Source of the DNA: Leptolyngbya sp. FACHB-60
GTDB taxonomy: Bacteria; Cyanobacteriota; Cyanobacteriia; Phormidesmidales; Phormidesmidaceae
DNA length: 59,758 nucleotides
Direction of reading: 5' to 3'
Assembly: GCF_014695775.1 (NCBI RefSeq)
Contig: NZ_JACJOX010000007.1
Coordinates: forward strand, 1 to 59,758
The translations under genes were made by a program, and so were the position numbers. Below are positions 1 to 8,946 of the stretch, piece by piece (the stretch's first letter is position 1; each line of letters begins with the position of its first letter). The notes beneath the pieces were generated by a model. It did no database searches, was not told the origin of the DNA, and was given only the letters and a program-made list of their open reading frames with translations.

Positions 1-108
1 TTGCGCGAACGTGTTGCGGCGGCCCTCGACACCCTGACGCCAGAGTACATCATCTCCTTGACCTCCTACAACTTCATCCTAGAAGCCCTGTTTAGCGCAG
101 CTTTATAA
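1..108 (+). CDS. IS630-like transposase, C-terminal fragment (5' end outside window)
   Basis: The frame is open from base 1 to the TAA at 106-108 and encodes 35 residues. The end of the frame (LTPEYIISLTSYNFILEAL) resembles the C-terminus of IS630-type DDE transposases, where a similar segment follows the last catalytic residue. Only this tail is visible, so neither catalytic residues nor intactness can be judged. No terminal inverted repeat could be fixed in the AT-rich 110 bases that follow. The assignment rests on one short motif and is moderate. Confidence 0.5.
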   Translation: MRERVAAALDTLTPEYIISLTSYNFILEALFSAAL

Positions 109-220
109 GTAATTGGTATTAGAAATAAATAGCAACCCACTAGCTCAACCAATCCCTCAAAATTGGAAAATTGCGCCGCCCCGCTACGCCACAACTCAGT
201 TGCTTGAACCAGATTTAGGG

Positions 221-613
221 CTACAGGTGGGCTTTGACCAACATCAACGAGCCCGATAAAATCCCTAACGACAGAGAAATAGAGCCCAGCAGGGTGAGCA
301 GCATTTTGCGGCGCATAACCCGGCTTCTGAACCTGGATGAACCGTCAAAGCTTTCTCGATCGGGGCTAGAAAGAGTGGTTAAAAAACTTAAAGAATATAG
401 GACAGCAGCGACAAAAAATTCAAGTACTGGAGTCAATAAAATTAACCCCCGCTTCATCCCAGCATCCATATCGAAAGGGATAGCTAACATAAAAATGGCT
501 AAATAGGCTGGGATAGCGATTAGACTGACTTGCAGCATTAATCGGCAGAATAATTGGTAAACCGTAAAAGAAGAATCTACGGCAGCTTCTGGGGATGTTC
601 GAACAATAGTCAT
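221..613 (-). CDS. hypothetical membrane protein, 130 aa
   Basis: No family is recognised. The product has about four hydrophobic segments (residues 20-48, 54-80 and the 105-127 region are clearest) joined by a basic stretch near 93-103 (SRFRSRVMRRK), so it is probably a small inner-membrane or thylakoid protein. The opposite frame over the same bases encodes a charged, featureless peptide, which makes the minus-strand reading more likely. It stands alone beside an IS630 remnant. The AT-rich 613-760 stretch upstream probably carries its promoter, but no clear boxes were identified. Confidence 0.5.
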   Translation of the reverse strand: MTIVRTSPEAAVDSSFTVYQLFCRLMLQVSLIAIPAYLAIFMLAIPFDMDAGMKRGLILLTPVLEFFVAAVLYSLSFLTTLSSPDRESFDGSSRFRSRVMRRKMLLTLLGSISLSLGILSGSLMLVKAHL

Positions 614-800
614 GAAATTTGATATTATTTCTTTTATTTTTTTGTTTGGACGCTGCTGCCAGCCATTCTAATGAACAATTCCTATAACTGAACGTAGGTA
701 GCTATAGCTTTATGCTTATTTTAGCGACTCATGTAGTAATCCAAAAGAGCGGCAAGATTTAGGAGGATATCCGTGTATCGGCTGTTAAAACCTCTGCTGA

Positions 801-840
801 CGAAAAAGAAAAAGCAGAGAAAGCCGCCTCCATGAGCGGC
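801..840 (-). terminator. rho-independent terminator of the Hsp70-like gene
   Basis: Read on the minus strand, a GCCGC/GCGGC stem (823-827 with 836-840) with an 8-nt loop starts 2 nt after the stop codon and is followed by a T-rich tract (TTTCTCTGCTTTTTCTTTTT). This is a reasonable intrinsic terminator for the gene ending at 842. Confidence 0.6.
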
Positions 841-841
841 A

Positions 842-2431
842 TTAGCTCAGCCGCACCACAGCCTCATTATCTAGCAACGTATTGCCGGTAAGAATATCTT
901 CGACGGTGATGCGCAGCAGCCGATCGCGATCGACTTGAAATAGCACCCGCACCCGATCGCTGCCCGGAAATCCCAGCGGGTTGAGTTGAGCAATGGTGCG
1001 CGCCCCCTCGCGATCGTTGAGCGGCTGCACCGAGGGGGCATCACTGCTGAGCTGGCGGGTCACTAGTCGACCATTCTCGAAATACACTTCGGTCTGGGTG
1101 CTAGCCGACCCCAGTTCACCCACAATTAGCTCAATGCTGGGCTGCTTTTCCACCGAGGCTCCCAGCGTAATTTCAATTGGGGTAGCCATAGGGTAAGGCT
1201 GCCCCTGATTCAGAATGGGGTGCCAGCTGTGGCGATTGTTGCGTCTATCCCAGTAGCGAATGCCGTAGCTGTGGTAAAGAAAGTCTTCGACTGTTAAGCC
1301 CTGGGCAATTTGCAGAGCACCCTGGGCCACGGCTTCAAAGGGGCGATCGCACCTCACCCGCTCAGCCCCAAACCGCTCTGTTACCCACCGCTGCACCGCC
1401 GGAATCTGCGCCGTGCCCCCCACCAGCAGCACCGCGTCGATCGCATCTGGGTCGATGCCCTGACGCTGCCCCTGCTGAAGCACCTGGGTCAATCCCTTCT
1501 CCAACCGCTCAAAGAACTGGTTCTGGGTGAGAATCTCCTCGAACTGGTCGCGGGTTAGGGCCAGGTCGTAGGTGTCAAAGGTCTCATCGTCAAAGTAGGC
1601 TTCTGCTGCCTCGGGTTGATCTGAAAGCGCAATCTTAAGGCGCTCGGCTAGCCGCTGCACCACGGCCCCACCGAGGATCCCCTGGCCGGCAAAGTGCTCT
1701 ACCAACCAGTGATCAATATCGGCTCCGCCTAGGTTTTCCCCAGCTTTGGCCAGCACTCGCGCTACCTCGGGCTTTTGGGCACTTTTTTGCTCAGCATCCT
1801 GCCCTCGCCACTTCAGCAAAAAGCCCATGGGCTTCTGTTGGGCTGGGGCCATCAGCCGTACCAACGACCAATCCAGCGTGCCGCCACCAAAATCTAAGAC
1901 TAAAATCGTCTGCTCTCCAGTCAGTCCGTAGCCCAGGGCAGCGGCGGTGGGTTCATCAATCAGCCGCACTTCTTTGAAATCGAGCGCGGTAGCCACATTC
2001 CCCAGCCACAGGCGATAGGCCTCAAAGCTATCAACCGGCACCGTCAGCACCAGGCTATCGTCTTCCCCAGCCACGGCGCGCACTTGGGTCAGCAGCGATC
2101 GCAAAAACCACTCCCCCAGTTGTTCAAAGGAGAGCGCTTCCCCATCAATATCGGGCAGAAACCCTTGCAATGGTGTGCCAATGCCGCGCTTGACGTTGGC
2201 AAAGAATCGAGGATCAGTCGGGATGTCGAGACCGCGATCGCGCACCGCCTGCCCTACCACTACTCCATCGACCTGGGGCTTCTCCACATAGACCAAACTG
2301 GGTACCAGCGGTGGCACCGTGGCCAAGCTCAAGCTCAGCCCCGGTAGCGCTACCGTCTCTGGACTTTCAGAAACTGGGTTCCAACGAGCAATGACGGTAT
2401 TACTGGTGCCAAAATCAACCGCTATAGCCAT
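842..2431 (-). CDS. Hsp70/DnaK-like chaperone-family ATPase, 529 aa
   Basis: The product has the actin/Hsp70 ATPase fold: phosphate-1 motif at residues 4-13 (AVDFGTSNTV), connect-1 motif IDEPTAAALGYG at 158-169, phosphate-2 motif LDFGGGTLDWS at 179-189 and adenosine motif LLVGGTAQIP at 335-344. It is about 100 residues shorter than DnaK and has a divergent C-terminal part in place of a canonical substrate-binding lid, as in the cyanobacterial 'Hsp70 family protein' group. The client is unknown. The ATG start at 2431 follows a leader with no clear Shine-Dalgarno site. A decayed copy of its last residues lies at 12219-12317, so a paralogue once existed. Confidence 0.9.
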   Translation of the reverse strand: MAIAVDFGTSNTVIARWNPVSESPETVALPGLSLSLATVPPLVPSLVYVEKPQVDGVVVGQAVRDRGLDIPTDPRFFANVKRGIGTPLQGFLPDIDGEALSFEQLGEWFLRSLLTQVRAVAGEDDSLVLTVPVDSFEAYRLWLGNVATALDFKEVRLIDEPTAAALGYGLTGEQTILVLDFGGGTLDWSLVRLMAPAQQKPMGFLLKWRGQDAEQKSAQKPEVARVLAKAGENLGGADIDHWLVEHFAGQGILGGAVVQRLAERLKIALSDQPEAAEAYFDDETFDTYDLALTRDQFEEILTQNQFFERLEKGLTQVLQQGQRQGIDPDAIDAVLLVGGTAQIPAVQRWVTERFGAERVRCDRPFEAVAQGALQIAQGLTVEDFLYHSYGIRYWDRRNNRHSWHPILNQGQPYPMATPIEITLGASVEKQPSIELIVGELGSASTQTEVYFENGRLVTRQLSSDAPSVQPLNDREGARTIAQLNPLGFPGSDRVRVLFQVDRDRLLRITVEDILTGNTLLDNEAVVRLS

Positions 2432-2491
2432 GGTTTTAGAAAAAACACGGTGCTACCCATCCTACCGGCAGCGGGGATCGCTAGGAAGCAA

Positions 2492-3592
2492 TCACTCATG
2501 TTCAACCGGCGATCGGCCCTTTTTTGGCCACGATCGCACCATCGCCACCACCAGCGTAATCACCGTGATGGGAATCACAAACATCAGCATCACCCGGCTG
2601 AACAGCCCCAAGCTGTCATGGTTAGCCGCCCGCAAAATGAGGTAAACCGCGTAGGCCACGTAGTAGCCCACAAACACCCACCCCTCCCAGCGGGTAATCA
2701 CGCTGCCGGAAAGAAAAATGGGTAGACAGGCCACCGCCACCGCCAGCATTACCGGCAGGTCAAAGTACAGCACCGATTCAGGAATGATGACCCCTGCTCC
2801 TGAGGTCAGGGACGTCACCCCCAGCACCGTCAGAATGTTGAAAATATTGCTGCCGACCACGTTGCCTACGGCAATGTCGCCCTCTCCCCGAAACGTGGCC
2901 ACCATCGAGGTCGCCAGCTCGGGCAGTGACGTACCCGCCGCGACAATAGTCAGGCCAATCACCAGCTGGCTCACCCCCAGCGATTCGGCAATGCTCACTG
3001 CCCCCGACACAAACATTCGCGACCCCGTCACCAGCGTCACCAAACCTACCGCAATGTAGGCCAGGTTAACCACCCAAGTCCAGCGACCGATGGGGGTAGG
3101 GCCATACTCTCGCTCATACTCTGACTGCACCTCGGCATTCTTTTCTTTGCGGCTCTGGTAGACCAAAAACAGCGTATAAACCACGCCACCGACTAGCAAA
3201 ATAATGCCGTCGCTGGGCTGGAGCAGGCGATCGATCGAAAACAGCATCAGCAATCCCGAAACTCCCACCATAATGGGCACATCCAGCCTTACTAGCTGCT
3301 GCGCCACCGGCAGCGGAGAGATTAACGCCGACAAGCCCAAAATCACCAGCACATTAAAAATATTGCTGCCAACGACGTTACCCAACGCAATATCACCCTG
3401 TCCCGTCAGGCTAGACTGCACACTGACCGCCATCTCTGGGGCGCTAGTGCCATAGGCCACAATCGTGAGGCCAATAATGAGAGGAGAGATACCCAGCAGG
3501 GCGGCTAGCTTAGATGCCCCTCTCACCAGAGATTCTGCCCCTACCAGTAACAGGCCCGCACCCGCAATCAATAACAGGATGGCAACGGTCAT
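2492..3592 (-). CDS. calcium/sodium antiporter, CaxA/YrbG type (CaCA family)
   Basis: This is a polytopic membrane antiporter expected to exchange Ca2+ for Na+ or K+. It shows the duplicated alpha-repeat architecture: GTSAPEMAVSV with GNVVGSNIFN in the N-terminal half and GTSLPELATSM with GNVVGSNIFN in the second half. The acidic E in GTS.PE and the N of GSNIFN are the usual ion ligands. About ten hydrophobic segments flank a charged cytoplasmic loop near residue 155-175. The ATG at 3592 opens directly into the first helix; a TTG at 3613 would add seven residues. The next gene is divergent, so 3593-3682 probably holds both promoters. Confidence 0.9.
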   Translation of the reverse strand: MTVAILLLIAGAGLLLVGAESLVRGASKLAALLGISPLIIGLTIVAYGTSAPEMAVSVQSSLTGQGDIALGNVVGSNIFNVLVILGLSALISPLPVAQQLVRLDVPIMVGVSGLLMLFSIDRLLQPSDGIILLVGGVVYTLFLVYQSRKEKNAEVQSEYEREYGPTPIGRWTWVVNLAYIAVGLVTLVTGSRMFVSGAVSIAESLGVSQLVIGLTIVAAGTSLPELATSMVATFRGEGDIAVGNVVGSNIFNILTVLGVTSLTSGAGVIIPESVLYFDLPVMLAVAVACLPIFLSGSVITRWEGWVFVGYYVAYAVYLILRAANHDSLGLFSRVMLMFVIPITVITLVVAMVRSWPKKGRSPVEHE

Positions 3593-3682
3593 ACTTGCAA
3601 GCTCACTCAGCAAACGCTCTACTAAAAAGGCCCACCCTTAGGTTGGGAGCGCTCCTGCCCCCAAAGGCCACATAAGCCTAGT

Positions 3683-4291
3683 ATGTCTGATTCTGATCCA
3701 TCTCTGTCACAGACCGTTGCCCTAGCGCCCTGGCGCAGCACCCTGGCTCGCGCCCTGCACCGCAACCGCAGCCGGCCCTACAGTCGCTACTTTCAGCTGG
3801 CGACCATTACCCCTACGGGCCGACCCGCCAACCGCACCGTGGTATTTCGCGGCTGGCTACCCGACAGCAACACTCTCACGCTGATCACCGACCAGCGTAG
3901 CGCCAAGGTCGCCGACATCACCGCTCACCCCTGGGCCGAAGCCTGCTGGTATTTCACTGACACCCGCGAGCAGTTTCGCCTAGCAGGCTCCATTCAGGTG
4001 GTGACTGCTGAGGCCGATCCCGCTCTATTCCAAGCTCGACAGAATTCTTGGGAAGTTCTCTCCGACAACGCCCGCCAGCAGTTTTACTGGCCCCACCCGG
4101 CCCAATCTCGCACCGCCGAGGCCGATTTTTCGCCTAGGGAAATTCACGTGATGCCTCCCGCTGAATTTTGTTTGGTGCTGCTGCACCCTGATCAAGTTGA
4201 TCACCTAGAGCTGCGCGGCGAACCTCAGAACCGCACTTTGTATGACCAACAACCCGATGGCACCTGGCAGGTCACAGTGGTAAATCCTTAA
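3683..4291 (+). CDS. pyridoxamine 5'-phosphate oxidase-family flavoprotein (alr4036-like), 202 aa
   Basis: The sequence matches the cyanobacterial/plant PPOX-class 'probable FMN-dependent' family. The N-terminal APWRSTLARALHRNRSRPYSRYF segment, split here as APWRSTLARA and RPYSRYFQLAT, precedes a split-barrel core with NRTVVFRG, typical FMN-site sequence of the family. The C-terminus lacks the classical PdxH end, so the substrate is uncertain; pyridoxal-phosphate salvage is a family-level guess. The start ATG lies in a short divergent intergenic region with the antiporter. There is no operon partner downstream, where about 520 bases contain only a doubtful small ORF. Confidence 0.85.
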   Translation: MSDSDPSLSQTVALAPWRSTLARALHRNRSRPYSRYFQLATITPTGRPANRTVVFRGWLPDSNTLTLITDQRSAKVADITAHPWAEACWYFTDTREQFRLAGSIQVVTAEADPALFQARQNSWEVLSDNARQQFYWPHPAQSRTAEADFSPREIHVMPPAEFCLVLLHPDQVDHLELRGEPQNRTLYDQQPDGTWQVTVVNP

Positions 4292-4525
4292 CAGTTCATG
4301 GTGCCTAATCAGCGCTTTAGACCAGAGGCCGTGTTGCTGCTTTACAGCGCCACAGAAAAATTGCGCCGATGGAGAGATATTAAACTTTTATATAAAGTAT
4401 AAATATAGGCCAACACGATGGACATTCACTTAAAATTCACCTAAAGAAGTGGGGCAGTAGTCTTGGTTTGCGAATTCCCCGTCGCCTAGCAGAGAGCTTT
4501 GGGTGGGTGGAATGAAAATTTCACA

Positions 4526-4672
4526 GTGAAGATTTTAGAAGTAAATGGGGCGCTGGTAATTCGCAAAAAGGCGCTGGCGGTGGCGCTGACCCTGAGTGAA
4601 TTGTTAACCAGTATTCCTGCTGATTTTCAATATCCCGACGATGTTCACGATCTTGTCGATGGTCTTGCCTAA
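4526..4672 (+). CDS. possible small protein, 48 aa
   Basis: A GTG-initiated frame encodes a 48-residue acidic peptide (starting MKILEVNGALVIRKKALAVA, ending HDLVDGLA) with a protein-like composition. It is too short to place in a family. The N-terminus loosely recalls AbrB-like or antitoxin N-termini, but no partner toxin gene is beside it. No strong ribosome site precedes the GTG. It lies within the roughly 520-base gap between 4291 and 4815, in which nothing else was identified apart from an AT-rich stretch near 4375-4400. Confidence 0.25.
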   Translation: MKILEVNGALVIRKKALAVALTLSELLTSIPADFQYPDDVHDLVDGLA

Positions 4673-4814
4673 GGTCAAGAGCTTCTGTAACCAAGTTGAT
4701 CAAGTGGTGGCAACCCTTGATCTAATTATTGGTGGATGATCCCACCCCTCTGGCCATCTCAAAGAATATCAAAGCGGCTGAGTAGCTGTTCGTGCTTTTT
4801 GTGGTTGCGATCGC

Positions 4815-6062
4815 CTAGCTAGCCCGGTGGCGCAGCCGTCGATCGAGCCAGGCTAAGACTCCCAAGGCCGGTAAGACGGTCACCATCAGCCCTAGCCAAA
4901 AGCTGTGCGCGGCCGCATCACCCTGATCGAGCGCCCAGCCGCCCAGGGGTGGGCCGATCAGGTAGCCTACGGCCCAGCACATTGAGTTCACCGCCAGGTA
5001 GACGCCGCGCAGGGGTTCAGGGGCGATCGACGCCACCAGCGCCGAGCCAATCGGCGTATAGGCCACCATTGCCAGCGCCATTACCCCCAGGGCTAGCCCG
5101 CTCCACACTAAAGGCAAGTTTCCCATCCCCGACTGCCACACCAGGCCAAACCCCAGCCCCCACAGCAGCGCCGACACCATCAGCCCCTGGGCACGGCGGT
5201 AGCGGTTGAGCCAGCGCGCCATGGGCAACTGGGCGATCGCTGCCAGCACCACATGGCCAGTAAACAGCAGGCTCAGCGTCCCCTCACTAACCGCCTGCTC
5301 GCCCCCTGCAAACTGGTTGAGATAGAGGGGCAGCGTGCTTTGAATTTGCGCTAAATAGCCCGTGAATAGCACGTTGACCAGGGCATAGACCATCAAGGTT
5401 TTGTCTCTGAGGGCCTGACCCCAGCCCTGGAAGAGCGATCGCGCCCCATTTCCCACCGGGCGCGTCTCGGCAATGGCAATATAGATAATGCCAAAAAACA
5501 GCAGAAACGTAATGCCATCGATGGCAAACAGCGCCCGGTAGGCCCCGGTCAGCGAGATCAGCGCCCCTCCGGCGATTACCCCGACCCCTAGACCCAAGTT
5601 ATCGGCTAGTCGCACCAGGGCGTAGGCTTCGTTACGCTGCTCTGGGGTCGTAATGTCTGCCGCCACCGACTCCGCCGCTGGCCAATAAAGCCCGACGCCA
5701 AAGCCCATCAGCAGGTTGCCCGCCAAAAATATCCAAAAATCGTTGGCTAGCAGCAGCACCCCATCCGCCGCTGCCGACACCAGAGCTGACGCCAGCAACG
5801 TCGGTCGTCGCCCCACCGTGGGCGAGTCGGCCAGTGACCCGCCCAAAAACCGTCCGGCCATGCCCGCTACCGAGCCCAGGCCAATACCCAGACCCACCTG
5901 GGTCGCCGTTAGCCCCACCTGCTCAGTAAAAAAAATCGGTGCGTAAAATAGCGTAAAGCCAATGCCCACCTGCGACAGTAGCCGCCCGCTCGCCAAGATC
6001 CACACTCGGTGGTCGAGGTTAGGCAGCCACCCCTTGAGCCAGCGCTGTAGGAATGCCATCAT
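4815..6062 (-). CDS. MFS transporter, 415 aa
   Basis: This is a twelve-helix major facilitator permease. The MFS loop-2 signature appears as GGSLADSPTVGRRP around residues 75-88, and hydrophobic segments continue to the basic C-terminus (WLDRRLRHRAS). The substrate is unknown; drug or metabolite efflux is typical for such carriers. The longer frame to 6140 adds a low-quality 26-residue leader. The ATG at 6062 is preferred because it overlaps the TGA of the upstream small membrane gene (ATGATG, 4-base overlap), which implies translational coupling. Confidence 0.85.
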   Translation of the reverse strand: MMAFLQRWLKGWLPNLDHRVWILASGRLLSQVGIGFTLFYAPIFFTEQVGLTATQVGLGIGLGSVAGMAGRFLGGSLADSPTVGRRPTLLASALVSAAADGVLLLANDFWIFLAGNLLMGFGVGLYWPAAESVAADITTPEQRNEAYALVRLADNLGLGVGVIAGGALISLTGAYRALFAIDGITFLLFFGIIYIAIAETRPVGNGARSLFQGWGQALRDKTLMVYALVNVLFTGYLAQIQSTLPLYLNQFAGGEQAVSEGTLSLLFTGHVVLAAIAQLPMARWLNRYRRAQGLMVSALLWGLGFGLVWQSGMGNLPLVWSGLALGVMALAMVAYTPIGSALVASIAPEPLRGVYLAVNSMCWAVGYLIGPPLGGWALDQGDAAAHSFWLGLMVTVLPALGVLAWLDRRLRHRAS

Positions 6063-6244
6063 TGCGGCAACGAATGTTGGGGTCGCCGCAGGGCATCCAC
6101 CAGGGCGACTGTGCCGCCCACCATGCCCCAAACCATCCACAGGCCCAGGTCGTAGCCCTTGCGCTGGGCCACCTGGGCTGCCACCAGCCCAATCACGCAG
6201 TGCAAGAACATGAGTAAGTAGGCCAGCGGCAACGAATCAGCCAT
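6059..6244 (-). CDS. small two-helix membrane protein coupled to the MFS gene
   Basis: The product has about 61 residues from MADSLPLAYLL, with two hydrophobic segments (residues 6-23 and 33-48) and a basic tail. The longer frame to 6301 starts in a region unlike a protein N-terminus, so the internal ATG at 6244 is preferred. The stop codon overlaps the start of the MFS permease at 6062, so the two are almost certainly co-translated. A role as accessory subunit of the carrier is inference. The family is not recognised. Confidence 0.55.
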   Translation of the reverse strand: MADSLPLAYLLMFLHCVIGLVAAQVAQRKGYDLGLWMVWGMVGGTVALVDALRRPQHSLPQ

Positions 6245-6388
6245 TTTGTGTAACCCAACGAAAAAAATCCAGCAAGCGGGCGAAAGATGGGGCGATCGCA
6301 TTACTTACCTTACACGCAGGGCTAGACCTATGCTGTGGAGAGTACTGCTTGTCGCCGCCGATTAGAATCTGCTGAGAGAAATATCACC

Positions 6389-7249
6389 GTGGCCACTGGA
6401 CTTTTTGTGGGGCTGATCACCCTCGACTGCATTTATCGCGTCGATCACGTGCCCAGCAGCGATGAAAAACTTGTCGCTGAGGAGAGTTTGCTGGTGGCGG
6501 GCGGGCCAGCTACCAATGCCGCGATCGCCTTCGCCGCTCTGGGAAATCGGGCTAGGCTAGCCGGTGCCCTGGGTCAACATCCCCTAGCCGATCTCATTCG
6601 GACAGACTTGGCTACCTACGGTGTTGAGGTGGTAGATCTCACGCCTGAGCTGCAATCGCCGCCACCACTTTCTACGATTCTCGTTACCGCCGCTACGGGC
6701 GATCGCGCTGTTGTCTCCCGCAATGCCGTCGGGCGACAGGCCGCCCCTGCCACGACCCCAGCAGCCTTACTCACCGATGTCGATATCGTCCTGCTCGATG
6801 GCCATCAGATAGCTAGCAGTCACACCCTCGCGATCGCCGCCCAGGCCCAAACCATCCCCATCGTCATCGACGCGGGCAGCTGGAAGCCTGGCTTCGACAG
6901 CGTCCTACCCCTCGCCACCAGCGTCATTGCCGCCGCCAAATTTCAAATACCGAGCCAACCCGATACCCTGGCAGCCCTCAGCGCCCTGGGCATTCCCGAA
7001 ATCGCCAGCACCCACGGCCCTAGCCCCATTCAGTTTCGCGATCGGGGGACAGCAGGTACCTTACCCGTTCCCCAGGTCACTGTCCAAGACACCCTGGGGG
7101 CTGGAGACATTTTTCACGGAGCCTTTTGCCACTATCGCCTGCACGCCCCCTTCCCCGACGCCCTCACCCAGGCCGCCCAGGTCGCCGCCCAGAGCTGCCG
7201 CCACTTTGGTACCCGTGCCTGGATCTCAAAGGCCCCTCACCAGCTATAG
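6389..7249 (+). CDS. PfkB-family carbohydrate kinase
   Basis: This is a ribokinase-fold sugar kinase. The N-terminus reads ATGLFVGLITLDCIYRVD, the usual substrate-side strand. GGPATNAAIAFAALG near residue 36-50 is PfkB signature 1. DTLGAGDIFHGAF near residue 236-248 is signature 2, with the GAGD anion hole and catalytic Asp. The GTG at 6389 gives about 286 residues and starts at the conserved N-terminus; the GTG at 6335 adds a poorly conserved leader. The substrate is uncertain; ketohexokinase-like members look similar. The following nucleotidase gene starts 44 bases later on the same strand and may be co-transcribed. Confidence 0.8.
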   Translation: MATGLFVGLITLDCIYRVDHVPSSDEKLVAEESLLVAGGPATNAAIAFAALGNRARLAGALGQHPLADLIRTDLATYGVEVVDLTPELQSPPPLSTILVTAATGDRAVVSRNAVGRQAAPATTPAALLTDVDIVLLDGHQIASSHTLAIAAQAQTIPIVIDAGSWKPGFDSVLPLATSVIAAAKFQIPSQPDTLAALSALGIPEIASTHGPSPIQFRDRGTAGTLPVPQVTVQDTLGAGDIFHGAFCHYRLHAPFPDALTQAAQVAAQSCRHFGTRAWISKAPHQL

Positions 7250-7293
7250 TGCTCTCTTGTAATCCCCCTAATCCCCACTCCCTACTCCCCCCC

Positions 7294-8253
7294 ATGCCCT
7301 ACGATCAGGAAAAACAAGTCGCGATCGCCGCCGTCATCCAGGCCGCCCAGCTCTGTGAGGCCGTGCGTCAGGGGCTCGTCCCCGCCGCTATGGAAAAAAA
7401 CGACAAAAGCCCTGTCACCATCGCCGACTACGGGGCTCAAGCGTTGATTTGCAAAGCCCTGGCAGAGGCCTTCCCCAGCGACCCCGTAGTGGGTGAAGAA
7501 GACACCACCGACCTGCGCCAGCCCGAGACTGCTGCCGTGCTCACCGCCGTTACCAAACAGGTGCAGAATGCCGTTCCCAGCGCCACCGACAGCGATGTGC
7601 TGAGCTGGATTGACCACGGCAATGGCGATGTCGCCCCCCGCTACTGGACCCTCGACCCCATCGACGGCACCAAAGGCTTTTTGCGCGGTGACCAATATGC
7701 GATCGCCCTGGCTCTGGTCGTCGATGGCGACATTAAAGTGGGGGTGCTCGGCTGCCCCTTCCTCAGCTTTGACGGCGGGGAAACCGGGCTGCTCTTCGCC
7801 GCCGTGCGCGGTGAAGGCACCGTGATGATGCCCCTGGCGGGCGGCAATCCCCAGCCGCTGAGGGTGACCGCTGCCGACGATATTGATCGCCTGCGCCTAG
7901 TCGAAAGTGTCGAGTCGGGCCACGGCGATCTCAGCCAGCAAGCGCAAGTGGCCCAGGCCGTGGGCATCACCATTCCCTCCATCCGCATGGATAGTCAGGC
8001 TAAGTACGCCGCCGTGGCAGCAGGCCAGGGCGCCCTCTACCTGCGTCTGCCGTCTCCCAAAACCCCCGACTATCGCGAAAAAATCTGGGACCACGCCGCC
8101 GGAGTGCTGGTGGTCGAAGAAGCCGGCGGCCGCGTCACCGACATGCACGGCAAGCCCCTAGATTTTGCCAGTGCTGCCCGCTTCCCCAATAACCCCGGTG
8201 TGGTGGCCAGCAATGGCGCGCTCCATGATGCGGTGCTCAAAGCCCTGAGCTGA
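7294..8253 (+). CDS. 3'(2'),5'-bisphosphate nucleotidase, HAL2/CysQ type
   Basis: This inositol-monophosphatase-superfamily enzyme is expected to hydrolyse 3'-phosphoadenosine 5'-phosphate, the by-product of sulfate assimilation, using Mg2+. Metal-site motifs are present: VVGEED near residue 65-70, WTLDPIDGTKGF near 116-127 and WDHAAGVLVVEEAGG near 267-281. The 319-residue length from the ATG at 7294 suits the HAL2 subgroup. A longer frame from 7126 runs through the end of the kinase gene and is not credible. No Shine-Dalgarno site is visible; the start is preceded by a run of C. Strong hairpin 8262-8326 follows the stop. Confidence 0.9.
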   Translation: MPYDQEKQVAIAAVIQAAQLCEAVRQGLVPAAMEKNDKSPVTIADYGAQALICKALAEAFPSDPVVGEEDTTDLRQPETAAVLTAVTKQVQNAVPSATDSDVLSWIDHGNGDVAPRYWTLDPIDGTKGFLRGDQYAIALALVVDGDIKVGVLGCPFLSFDGGETGLLFAAVRGEGTVMMPLAGGNPQPLRVTAADDIDRLRLVESVESGHGDLSQQAQVAQAVGITIPSIRMDSQAKYAAVAAGQGALYLRLPSPKTPDYREKIWDHAAGVLVVEEAGGRVTDMHGKPLDFASAARFPNNPGVVASNGALHDAVLKALS

Positions 8254-8261
8254 GTCTCCCG

Positions 8262-8326
8262 TAAGGGTCGGGTGCCTTTGCGATGTTCTCACAGCCCCGG
8301 ACTTCGTCCCAGGCACCCGACCCTTA
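8262..8326. terminator. 16-bp perfect inverted repeat between convergent genes (bidirectional terminator or repeat)
   Basis: TAAGGGTCGGGTGCCT at 8262-8277 is exactly complementary to AGGCACCCGACCCTTA at 8311-8326, with a 33-nt loop. It lies between the nucleotidase (ending 8253) and the convergent membrane-protein gene, whose original stop codon (8324-8326) lies inside the stem. The long loop and absence of a good T-run leave open that it is a dispersed repeat element. Confidence 0.6.
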
Positions 8327-8742
8327 GAAAGAAACTCCGTATAGTTCGCGCACCGACTCTTGCAGCAGCACCACCAGCGTCGCGACCCCAGCACCGTGCC
8401 CAGGGGCGTAAACAGCAGCGCCCCGCAGGCCACCACAAAGCTAAACCAGTAGTGCTTGTGTCGTCGCAAACAGCCACCCGAGATGATCAGTGCGATCGCC
8501 AGCACCAGCCCGTAGAGAAACAGCGCCAGCCCGAGCGCCATAAAAACCAGCCCCGACGCAAAGGGTGGCAGCTCACTATCGCCGCTGACCATGCTTTCGG
8601 GAGCCAGCAGCACCACCCCTCCGATCGCCACAAATACCAGTGGCAGTAGCGCAAAGGCCAGCACCAGTCCTGCCACTACGTAGTGCAGCATCGCCAGCAC
8701 CCGTAACCGCTCAATATCTTGGCTGGGGGGCAGTGTGGTCAT
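8324..8742 (-). pseudogene. four-helix membrane protein with a 1-nt frameshift near its C-terminus
   Basis: The minus-strand frame from the ATG at 8742 (MTTLPPSQDIERLRVLAML) encodes four hydrophobic segments and a normal protein as far as FTPLGTVLG. It then becomes SRRWWCCCKSRC and runs to 8158 through unlikely sequence. Adding one base to the C-run at 8386-8389 restores VATLVVLLQESVRELYGVSF and a stop at 8324, giving about 139 residues. The restored end looks native and ends at the intergenic hairpin. This is either a real single-base deletion or a homopolymer sequencing error. The family function is unknown. Confidence 0.7.
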
Positions 8743-8946
8743 GGTGGAGACATCTCAATTGATACATCCTCTACATAGATCTTGTACCCCTTTAGACCCC
8801 CGGCTTAGGATTATGTGTCTCAACATTAAGCCGGTCGAGCCGCCTTCGCCCTTTGGGTTTTCCCCCGGTAAATACGCTATTGGCCCACCCCTCACCCCCA
8901 ACCCGCTTCGCTATGCTTAAAGTAGGTTCACCTTCACCCGCTACCC

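Noticed and set aside
234..506. 90-codon plus-strand ORF opposite the 130-aa membrane protein
   Set aside because: The minus-strand frame has clear membrane segments; the plus frame looks like its antisense shadow.
7126..7293. N-terminal extension of the bisphosphate nucleotidase
   Set aside because: It overlaps the kinase gene in another frame and is unlike any HAL2 N-terminus; the ATG at 7294 gives the normal length.
8158..8323. C-terminal extension of the minus-strand membrane protein
   Set aside because: The residues arise after a frameshift and are antisense to the nucleotidase gene and hairpin.
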